A DNA stretch of 64,000 nt from Neobacillus niacini. GTDB taxonomy: Bacteria > Bacillota > Bacilli > Bacillales > Cytobacillaceae. Below are positions 9,314 through 17,172 of this stretch, in pieces. The DNA lies in NCBI RefSeq assembly GCF_030817595.1, contig NZ_JAUSZN010000001.1:194001-258000 (forward strand), in the 5' to 3' direction. The notes under the pieces were generated by a model. It saw only the letters and a program-made list of their open reading frames with translations, ran no database searches and was not told the DNA's origin. The first letter of the stretch is position 1; each line of letters starts with the position of its first letter. The translations under genes were made by a program, and so were the position numbers.

Positions 9314-9514
9314 TTGGGGAAAAGGATGTTTGTTAACACGCTAGCCGTTGCTACTGCACTCATTATTAAAGTGGTTGGCTATTATTTTACAGAAGTGCTC
9401 CTTTATGGCAACTGGATACAGCCATTCGGCTCCATCCCTGGAAACATCATGCAGGTTGCGATTGCTGGTATAATGGTAATACCTCTTGTAGGACGCTTAA
9501 AGAAAAGAGCTTGA
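9314..9514 (+). pseudogene. C-terminal remnant of an ECF-transporter S component
   Basis: The 66 codons encode KVVGYYFTEVLLYGNWIQPF and then SIPGNIMQVAIAGIM, typical of the last two membrane helices of ECF S-components (the substrate-binding subunits of vitamin uptake transporters). The N-terminal four helices are absent. A TTG start with a gggga box is possible, but such a fragment is unlikely to function alone. A strong terminator follows at 9570. It could also be an unrelated small membrane protein. Confidence 0.45.
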
Positions 9515-9569
9515 TTGGTAAAGGGAAGTTGTTCGCAGGACCAACAGTATCTTTAGAAAAAGGATGAAG

Positions 9570-9613
9570 ACACTCACAATTATTGATTTATCAATAGTTG
9601 TGAGTGTTTTTTT
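9570..9613 (+). terminator. Rho-independent terminator
   Basis: The stem acactcacaa / ttgtgagtgt, extended by a partly paired inner stem, is followed directly by seven Ts. Confidence 0.8.
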
Positions 9614-9620
9614 GTTGCTA

Positions 9621-9864
9621 AGGCTTTGTTAAAGACAGATGTTGATTTTTCTCACGAAGACCTGATGAAGGACTAATCTCAATGAGGAATCTTCTGATTT
9701 GTCTTTCATCATGCTTATGAAGGACTAATCTCACTGGGAACTCTCCTGATTTGTCTTTCATCACGCTTATGAAGGACTAATCTCACTGGGAACTCTTTTG
9801 ATTTGTCTTTCATCGACCTTTTATACCGTTGTACTAATAATCAACAATGATATTTAACAAAGCT
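9621..9864 (-). mobile_element. MITE A: 244-bp element with three 52-bp hairpin units
   Basis: The element is bounded by aggctttgttaaa (9621-9633) and the inverted atttaacaaagct (9852-9864), with TA at or near each edge. Inside are three tandem units starting at 9665, 9717 and 9769, each 52 bp. Each unit pairs atgaaggactaatc with gatttgtctttcat as a near-perfect hairpin. A second copy in opposite orientation lies at 47283-47521, with the same ends and the same three units. No ORF is present, so it would be a non-autonomous element. Bases 9865-10009 hold nothing recognisable. Confidence 0.7.
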
Positions 9865-10009
9865 ATACAAAAAATAGTTAATTAATTCGCTATCACAAAC
9901 AACCTCACCCCCAAAATTAACATGCACGTTGCAATTTTGATTTGGGATAAAAACACCATTTTTTCCAACAATAGAAATAGTATGTTGTGAAATGGGTGTG
10001 TTTTGAAAA

Positions 10010-12044
10010 ATGAGGAAAATATGGAGTATCTATATTACCGATTGGAAAAATATCTTCAGTGTTCCAACCGTAGCCTTATTTGGTGGTTGGACTTATGCTT
10101 CTTCCTTCTGCGTATGCTTGGTTTAATATTAAGTCGATGTGGGATCCGTATGGGAACACTTCAGGGATCATCGTTGCCGTTGCGAATGAAGATGAAGGCG
10201 CTGTAGTTCGTTTAACCAAGCAGAAGATTAATGTTGGTGAAGAAACGATAAAAAATCTAAAAAAGAATAAAAAGCTTGGCTGGGTTTTTGTCGACCAGAA
10301 AGAGGCCATTCGTGGCGTAAAACATGGGGATTATTATGCTTATCTTATTATTCCAAAGGATTTCTCAAAGAAAATTACAAGTATTTTAGAAGCGAATCCA
10401 AAAAAGCCGCAAATTGTTTTTGGTGTAAATGAAAAAATTAATGCCGTAGCTCCTAAAATTGCTGCCACCGGTGCCACAGGTGTAACCGCCCAGATTAGTG
10501 AAGCTTTTATCAAAACAGTAGGAGACGCGATTTTCTCAGCATTTTATAAAGCAGGAGTGGAGCTTGAAAAGGATTTACCGTCGATTTTTTCTGTAGAAAA
10601 CCAAATCTTTGAGCTTGAAAAGGCACTGCCGCAAATTGAAGAAATGGGGCGTAAAGCGATAGAATTAGAAGGAAAACTCCCTGAAATTCATGAGAAAGGA
10701 CAACAAATTATTGCCTTGGAACAGAGGATTCCGGAACTTGACCAGGTGGGACGGAGCATCCTAAAAGTCGAGGCTAGCCTGCCGCTAGTCAAGGATGCGG
10801 GGGAACAAGTGTTAGTTATGCAGGAAAGGCTCAATGATATCTCTAGAACCACCGCCATTATCAATGACGTTGTGACTAATATCACCGAAATCGAAACACA
10901 AATAAAACAAGCAATGGATAGTGTCAATGAGGCGAATCAATCAGGTACAACAACCAATTCAGAACAGTTAGCTTCATTATACAATGAATTAATGAACATC
11001 CACGGAATCATTAAAAATACCCGGACGGATTTACAGCAAAAGGTAGATCAGGTAACGGGTGGGATTAATACAGCAGCCGATTTCGTTAAAGATGTATTCC
11101 CCACGGTTGAACAAAAAATCCATAAGGCAGCTGATTTTGTACGGAACGACCTGCCTAAAGTGGAGTCCGATATACGTGAAGCCGCAGACCTTATTCGTAC
11201 CAAGCTTCCAGCAGCAGAACAAGCGATCCACAAGGCAGCTGACTTTGCCAGAAATGATCTGCCGGGATTCGAAGAAAAAGTAAGGAATGCAGCAGATCGA
11301 CTTAGACAGTTTAAAGGCGGTGTCAATATTTACGATTTGATTGAATACTTAAAGCATGATCCAAATAAGGAAAGCAGTTTTTTAGCAAAACCGATTCTGT
11401 TAAAAACCGAGCGGATTTTTCCAATTCCAAATTACGGATCAGCGATGACGCCGTTTTATACGATGCTGGCACTTTGGGTAGGCGGCACACTTCTAGTGTC
11501 TTCACTGCGAGTCGATGTAGAAGATGTGGAAAGTCAATTTAAACACTACCAAATTTATTTTGGAAGACTATTAACGTTTTTGACAATCGGCATTCTCCAA
11601 GCGGTGATCGTATCAATAGGAGATTTGTATATAATACATGCGTATGTCGCGGACAAACTATGGTTTGTACTATTTAGTATTTTTATCAGCATTGTATTTA
11701 CCATTATTATTTATACGCTTTGTTCGGTGTTTGGCAATATTGGAAAGGGGCTATCCATCATTTTGTTGGTATTACAAATTTCTAGTTCAGGTGCAACCTT
11801 TCCGGTTAGCTTGACACCTGCCTTTTTTCAAGCATTGCACCCGTTCATGCCGTTCACCTATGCTGTCAGTATACTGCGTGAAACGGTTGGCGGAATGATT
11901 AAGGCGGTCGTGATAAGAGACACGCTTTATTTGCTCATTTTTGTTGGCATTAGCTTCCTTTTGGCACTAGCTCTAAAACGGCCTTTAGGAGGGTGGATAC
12001 ACCGGACAGCAGAAAGGGCAAAATCAACCAAAATCGTCCCATGA
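10010..12044 (+). CDS. yhgE: YhgE/Pip-domain membrane protein, frameshifted near its N-terminus
   Basis: YhgE/Pip proteins (phage infection protein family) are ABC-2-like membrane proteins with a long extracellular coiled-coil part. The body (frame from 10080) has a first membrane segment with LPSAYAWFNIKSMWDPYG, a helical region with repeated AADFVRNDLP-type segments (about residues 320-415), and five or six membrane helices in the last 220 residues. The first 23 residues (MRKIWSIYITDWKNIF and onward from the ATG at 10010) lie in another frame; dropping one T in the run near 10081 joins them in family order. The TTG at 10080 is therefore not a convincing native start. The gene is either a recent pseudogene or carries a sequencing error. 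Confidence 0.75.
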
Positions 12045-12059
12045 ACAACCCTCATTAAA

Positions 12060-12102
12060 AACAGCCCGTAATGTTAGTAAAGTAACTAACATTACAGGCT
12101 GT
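12060..12102 (-). terminator. Terminator of the minus-strand GNAT gene, possibly bidirectional
   Basis: A stem of about 19 bp (aacagcccgtaatgttagt with actaacattacaggctgtt) is followed on the minus strand by TTTTTAATG. It lies between two converging genes. Confidence 0.7.
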
Positions 12103-12148
12103 TAAGAAATAGTATTAACAGCAGGATGGACTTTAAATAAGTAGTTGA

Positions 12149-12598
12149 TTACCGGCTTAATAATTCTTTTGTCATCAAATAATGGGGAATTCCATCCTCT
12201 ATAAATACACTTGATGAAGTTTGATAACCTAGTTTTTTATAAAAGCCCTCTGCCTGTGTTTGACCGTGTAATTTGACCTTCTTTGCTCCTCTTTCCTGTG
12301 CAATTTCCTCTAATGCTGTAATAATGACTTTACCAAGACCCAATTTCCGGTAAGTGTCTAGAATACAAATTCTCTCTAATTTTCCAAACTCATCAACCCA
12401 TCGTACCCGTCCTGTTCCGACAGGTTTTTCTTCGTAATAGACCAAGATATGTTCACATTGACCATTCAAATTGTCTAATTCGTCAAATTCATCCTCTAAG
12501 GGAACGCCTTGTTCCTCAACAAATACCGCTTTTCTTATGTGAAATGCCTTATTTAAATCTTCTTCAATGGTTATCCTTTTTGCCTTCATTATTCTCAT
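12149..12598 (-). CDS. GNAT-family N-acetyltransferase (YjcF/ElaA-like)
   Basis: This 149-aa protein has the GNAT fold. The acetyl-CoA loop is at RKLGLGKVIITALEEIA (about residues 84-100). The N-terminal RKAVFVEEQGVPLEDEFDELD is typical of the ElaA/YjcF group, and the end has GFYKKLGYQTSSSVF. The acetyl acceptor is unknown. The ATG used follows aaaggggatgag on the minus strand; a second ATG lies three codons later. It is divergent from the MarR gene, and the 102-base gap probably holds both promoters. Confidence 0.8.
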   Translation of the reverse strand: MRIMKAKRITIEEDLNKAFHIRKAVFVEEQGVPLEDEFDELDNLNGQCEHILVYYEEKPVGTGRVRWVDEFGKLERICILDTYRKLGLGKVIITALEEIAQERGAKKVKLHGQTQAEGFYKKLGYQTSSSVFIEDGIPHYLMTKELLSR

Positions 12599-12700
12599 CC
12601 CCTTTAAATTTTTTTGTTGTATTTACAGCGATATTAGGTTAAATTAAATTTATAATAAATATGTTGTAATTGCAACAAAAAATTCAGCTAAGGAGAAAAT

Positions 12701-13153
12701 ATGAAGGAAATCTTACGCGAAATTGGAATGATCGCTAGAGCATTAGATTCTATCAGTAATATTGAATTTAAAGAATTTGAGCTTACTAAGGGGCAGTATT
12801 TGTACCTTGTCCGAATATGTGAAAACCCTGGAATTATTCAAGAAAAGGTAGCTGAATTAATTAAGGTAGACCGAACAACAGCAGCACGTGCTATACAAAA
12901 ACTTGAGTTGAACGGCTTTATAGAAAAGAAAGACGATCAACATAACAAAAAAATTAAAAAACTCTTTCCAACAGAGAAAGGGAAAAATGTTTACCCTTTT
13001 ATAAAATCTGAAAATGATTATTCCAATTCCGTAGCATTAGAGGGATTTACCGAAGAAGAAGTAGACACTATTTTCAACCTTCTTCAAAGAGTAAGAAAAA
13101 ATATAGAAAAAGACTGGGAATTTGTAAAAAAGGGAAATAAGAGAAATTATTGA
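12701..13153 (+). CDS. MarR-family transcriptional regulator
   Basis: This is a 150-aa winged-helix regulator. The DNA-binding part (about residues 30-95) includes KVAELIKVDRTTAARAIQKL as the helix-turn-helix and a wing with KKDDQHNKKIKKLFPTEKG, flanked by dimerisation helices. It starts with ATG behind aaggagaaaat. It is followed 24 bases later by PaiA, and the pair is probably an operon in which the regulator may control itself and the acetyltransferase. Its ligand is unknown. Confidence 0.88.
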   Translation: MKEILREIGMIARALDSISNIEFKEFELTKGQYLYLVRICENPGIIQEKVAELIKVDRTTAARAIQKLELNGFIEKKDDQHNKKIKKLFPTEKGKNVYPFIKSENDYSNSVALEGFTEEEVDTIFNLLQRVRKNIEKDWEFVKKGNKRNY

Positions 13154-13699
<546 letters not shown>

Positions 13700-13774
13700 A
13701 ATTAGATTAGAATGATACGTTTGTCCGAATCTGAATCACGGGGCATTAACTCGTTCGAAAATAAAGATATAATA

Positions 13775-13965
13775 TACTTAACCGAGTGCAAGAGGTGGGA
13801 TTGCACGCTCTCAATGTTGAATTTTGTATATTAAAAAGTGGGAGACACTACTGAGATATAGATCATCGGTCTTACAACCTGCTTTGGAAATGGTGATGAA
13901 AAACTCAGAAAACCTTCTACATTTTTTAAACGTTTCTTACATTTTGTAAGGAGCGTTTTTTATTT
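13775..13965 (+). ncRNA. Candidate small structured RNA with its own terminator
   Basis: A TATAAT-like box near 13768 is followed by several paired segments. These are gtgcaa/ttgcac (13786-13806), an outer ctgag/ctcag pair (13851-13908) enclosing atcatc/ggtgat (13862-13897), and a terminator hairpin (13928-13963) ending in a T-run. No ORF of note lies inside. It could be an sRNA, or a leader for the TRAP operon although about 190 bases separate it from the first gene. No known RNA family was recognised. This is a structure call by eye only. Confidence 0.35.
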
Positions 13966-14043
13966 ATAACCATTACGCTCTTATATATACATTGTGTGTA
14001 TTTCGTCCTTTATAGCGTAACTATTGAGGGGGAAATTACTATA

Positions 14044-14140
14044 ACCTTAATAAAACATATATTCTCCTAAAAAAACAACATTATTTAATAATCATTAAAT
14101 TTGTAAAATTGAGACAAGTAAACGCTTTAACAACAAGAGG
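14044..14140 (+). promoter_or_regulatory. 97-bp upstream box of the TRAP operon (copy 1)
   Basis: This segment aligns without gaps to 20862-20958 before the GH2 gene; 80 of 97 bases are identical by hand count. It contains accttaataaaacatata, attaaatttgtaaaatt and, at the right, a cre-like agtaaacgctttaaca (two mismatches when read on the minus strand). It ends in the ribosome binding site of the TRAP small-subunit gene. It is probably a promoter plus operator for a shared regulator. Confidence 0.6.
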
Positions 14141-14151
14141 AGGAAATCTTA

Positions 14152-14649
14152 ATGAAGTATATCAAAAAAGCTGGTCTGTCGATTGACTCTATTTTTGAAA
14201 ACTTTACCTTAATTTCGCTGGTAGGCTTAATTTTTGTTGTAACTACTCAAGTTATGACACGGAAATTGTTTAATTTCGTTTTTTTCTGGTCTGAAGAAAT
14301 TACCCTCCTATTGCTTGCATGGTTTGCCTTCATGGCAATCGCCATAGGAGTTCGCGAGTACATCCACTTAGGTATAGATTCCTTCACGAACCTTTTTGGA
14401 AAGGCATTCAATAAGTTTTGGGATAAGGTAATTAGTTTGAGTGTGTTTGCTTTTGGCTTGTATCTAGTAGTTCAAGGATGGAACTTTACAGTATTAATGT
14501 TAGATTCAACACTGCCAGCTACAAAACTTCCAAGTAGTGTTACCTATCTAGCGATGCCTATTACCGGCGTTATGATTTGTGGGTATTCATTCCTTCAATT
14601 ATTCAAGATTAACACAACTAGACATGAAGATATTGAGGAGGGGATGTAA
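14152..14649 (+). CDS. TRAP transporter small permease (DctQ-like)
   Basis: This 165-aa membrane protein has four hydrophobic segments (about residues 20-40, 52-72, 93-113 and 131-152), as expected for DctQ, the small membrane subunit of a tripartite ATP-independent periplasmic (TRAP) transporter. The motif FWSEEITLLLLAWFAFMA (about 44-61) is characteristic. The start follows agaggaggaaatctta. The stop is one base before the TTG start of the large subunit. TRAP systems mostly import organic and sugar acids with Na+, which fits uronic acid uptake here. Confidence 0.88.
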   Translation: MKYIKKAGLSIDSIFENFTLISLVGLIFVVTTQVMTRKLFNFVFFWSEEITLLLLAWFAFMAIAIGVREYIHLGIDSFTNLFGKAFNKFWDKVISLSVFAFGLYLVVQGWNFTVLMLDSTLPATKLPSSVTYLAMPITGVMICGYSFLQLFKINTTRHEDIEEGM

Positions 14650-14650
14650 C

Positions 14651-15946
14651 TTGGATACTAATACTATCGCTATCATTATTCTACTTGCAAGTTTTGTTCT
14701 TTTAATATTGCTTCGTTTTCCCATTGCTTTGACACTTGTTGCCTCGTCATTAATAACGGTGATTTATCTTGGTATTCCGATGCCGGTTATTGGTCAGCAA
14801 ATGATTCAGGGAATGAACTCTTTTTCGTTACTCGCAATCCCGTTCTTTATTCTTACAGGACAAATTATGAGTGAAGGCGGTCTTGCTAACAGGATTGTAA
14901 AGTTTGCAAGTCTCATGGTTGGTAGGATCCGCGGGGGTCTTGCCATGGTTAACAGCGTAGCTGCGTTGTTCTTTGGAAATATTTCTGGATCTGCTGTTGC
15001 GGATGTGTCATCTGTGGGATCTGTTATGATTCCAATGATGAAAAAGAATGGATACGAAGCAGATTATGCTGTAGGTGTAACTATCGCTTCAGCGATTCAG
15101 GGTGTAGTGGTACCGCCGAGTCATAATCTTGTTTTATATTCATTAGCAGCCGGCGGTGTTTCAATTGCGAGCCTTTTTATGGCGGGTATTTTACCGGGAA
15201 TCATCATGTTAATTGCCCTGGTATTAACTGGTTATATCATTGCAAGAAGACGGGGATATGGAAAAGCTGAACCAGTACCGAAATCTGAAATTCCAGGGAT
15301 CCTTCTTCACGGCTTTTTGTCTTTAAGCCCAGCCGTCATTATTTTGGGTGGGATCTTAAGTGGATGGTTTACAGCTACTGAGTCAGGAGCATTAGCATGT
15401 TTGTATTCTTTTATTCTAGCATTCTTTGTATATAGAGAGGCTCCATTCTCTAGTATTGGAAAAATATTAAAACGTACAATGAGAACGGTTTCAATGGTAT
15501 TTTTCTTAATCGCAGCATCAGCTTCCTTTGGCTGGATACTCGCTTATTTGCAAATCCCTGGTATGGTTACTGATTTGTTTTTACAAGTTTCCGATAATCC
15601 ACTGATTATTTTATTAATCATTAATATTTTATTACTGCTACTTGGAGCTCCAATGGACATGGCACCCATGATTCTAATCATGACACCCATTCTCCTTCCT
15701 GTAGTAACGAGCTTGGGAATGGATCCAGTGCACTTTGGAATCATCCTAATATTAAACGCGGGGATTGGTTTGTTAACACCTCCGGTGGGAACAGTGTTGT
15801 TTGTAGGTTCCGCAATTGGGAAGGTCTCCATTCAGGCTGCAACAAAAGCCATGCTTCCATTCTTCTACGCTTTATTAGTTGTTTTGTTAATTATCACCTA
15901 TATTCCGGAAGTTGTAATGTGGCTTCCAAATATGATTGTTAAGTAG
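14651..15946 (+). CDS. TRAP transporter large permease (DctM-like)
   Basis: This is the large, about 12-helix subunit of the TRAP transporter. The best start is the TTG at 14651, eight bases after gaggagggg, giving 431 aa, the family length; the ATG at 14579 lies inside the previous gene and adds non-family residues. Conserved stretches include LAIPFFILTGQIMSEGG, FFGNISGSAVADVSSVGS and LLTPPVGTVLFVGSAIG. It sits between DctQ and the DctP binding protein in standard gene order. Confidence 0.9.
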   Translation: MDTNTIAIIILLASFVLLILLRFPIALTLVASSLITVIYLGIPMPVIGQQMIQGMNSFSLLAIPFFILTGQIMSEGGLANRIVKFASLMVGRIRGGLAMVNSVAALFFGNISGSAVADVSSVGSVMIPMMKKNGYEADYAVGVTIASAIQGVVVPPSHNLVLYSLAAGGVSIASLFMAGILPGIIMLIALVLTGYIIARRRGYGKAEPVPKSEIPGILLHGFLSLSPAVIILGGILSGWFTATESGALACLYSFILAFFVYREAPFSSIGKILKRTMRTVSMVFFLIAASASFGWILAYLQIPGMVTDLFLQVSDNPLIILLIINILLLLLGAPMDMAPMILIMTPILLPVVTSLGMDPVHFGIILILNAGIGLLTPPVGTVLFVGSAIGKVSIQAATKAMLPFFYALLVVLLIITYIPEVVMWLPNMIVK

Positions 15947-16005
15947 AATGAGGATTTAGGTGAAGTTATAAAAAAAGTAAACACAAACTAAGGGGGATTA
16001 CAGTA

Positions 16006-17034
16006 ATGAAAACAAAGAAGTTTACAGGATTATTAGCAGCAGCTATTTTTGCAGGTACATTATTGACTGCCTGTGGAAGTAATCAAGAGAAGACAACTTC
16101 AGATACAGGATCCAAAGAAAAGGAGAAGCCAAGTTATACTTTCCGCCTGGCAGATAACCAGCCAGCTGATTATCCAACAGTTGTTGGAGACAAAAAGTTT
16201 GCCGAGTTAGTTGAAGAACGAACGGATGGACGCATAAAAATTGAAGTATTTCCATCGGCACAATTAGGAGATGAAAAATCAGTTCTTGAACAAGTTCAGC
16301 TGGGAGCTATTGAATTTACAAGAATTAATGCGAGCCCGCTAGCTGAATTTAATAAAGATTTCTCAGTGCTTGGTCTTCCATATGTCTTTGAAAGTGATGA
16401 ACATTTATGGAGTTTCCTAGAAAGCGAGAAAGGAACGGAATTGCTTGATGGTTTAGAACAATCAAAGATGAAAGGTTTAGCCTATTATGATTCTGGATCA
16501 CGCAATTTTTACTCTACTAAAGAATTAAAAAGTATCGATGATTTAAAAGGTCTTAAAATTCGAGTTCAACAGAGTGAAATTAATATTGATTTCATGAAGG
16601 CTATTGGAGCAAGTGCTACTCCAATGCCATACGGAGAGGTATTCAGTGCCTTGCAAACAGGAATCATCGATGGAGCTGAAAACAATCTGCCAAGCTTTGA
16701 CTCATCTAACCATTATCAAGAAGCAAAAAGCATTATCCTGGATCACCACCAACGTATTCCTGAAGTTTTACTAATGAGTGATGCTGTTTGGGATAAGCTA
16801 GACGAAGAAGACAAAGAAATTATTAAACAAGCAGCACTTGATTCCGTAGAAACTCAGAAAATTGAATGGGACAAGTGGGAACAACGTTCTGAAAAGAAAT
16901 TGAAAGACGAAGGTGTAACATTCACTGAAGTTAAAGATCTTAAACCTTGGCAAGATGCAGTTAAGCCAATGGTAGAAAAACACTCTAAGGATTATAAAGA
17001 TATTATGGATGCTATTGAACAAGCTCGCCCCTAA
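16006..17034 (+). CDS. TRAP transporter solute-binding lipoprotein (DctP-like)
   Basis: This 342-aa extracellular receptor has a lipoprotein signal peptide with lipobox LTAC (Cys23). The DctP fold is shown by FRLADNQPADYP (about residues 46-57), GLKIRVQQSEINIDFMKAIGASATPMPYGEVFSALQTG (about 182-219) and DGAENNLPSF. The Arg in the KIRVQ segment is where the family binds the substrate carboxylate. This agrees with an acidic sugar or organic-acid ligand, but the ligand is not known. A hairpin terminator follows. Confidence 0.9.
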   Translation: MKTKKFTGLLAAAIFAGTLLTACGSNQEKTTSDTGSKEKEKPSYTFRLADNQPADYPTVVGDKKFAELVEERTDGRIKIEVFPSAQLGDEKSVLEQVQLGAIEFTRINASPLAEFNKDFSVLGLPYVFESDEHLWSFLESEKGTELLDGLEQSKMKGLAYYDSGSRNFYSTKELKSIDDLKGLKIRVQQSEINIDFMKAIGASATPMPYGEVFSALQTGIIDGAENNLPSFDSSNHYQEAKSIILDHHQRIPEVLLMSDAVWDKLDEEDKEIIKQAALDSVETQKIEWDKWEQRSEKKLKDEGVTFTEVKDLKPWQDAVKPMVEKHSKDYKDIMDAIEQARP

Positions 17035-17043
17035 CTAAAATCA

Positions 17044-17083
17044 GACCTGCCTGGAAAATGTATATTTAACCAGGTAGGTTTAA
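17044..17083 (+). terminator. Terminator after the TRAP operon
   Basis: The stem cctgcctgg / ccaggtagg is followed by a weak T/A run (tttaaaaa). It ends the TRAP operon before the cre box of the GH3 gene. Confidence 0.6.
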
Positions 17084-17126
17084 AAAATACTTAAAATGGT
17101 AGATTATCAGATTTTTATACTTCTGC

Positions 17127-17141
17127 TTGAAAACGTTTACT
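17127..17141 (+). promoter_or_regulatory. cre box (CcpA site) of the GH3 gene
   Basis: The sequence ttgaaaacgtttact fits every position of the consensus WTGNAANCGNWWNCW. It lies 32 bases before the GH3 start codon, a position suited to repression by CcpA when preferred sugars are present. Confidence 0.75.
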
Positions 17142-17172
17142 TTAAACTGGTGGTACCAAGGGAGAATAAAAA

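Noticed and set aside
10003..10206. Separate 67-aa ORF before YhgE
   Set aside because: It is out of frame with both coding parts of YhgE, which account for the sequence.
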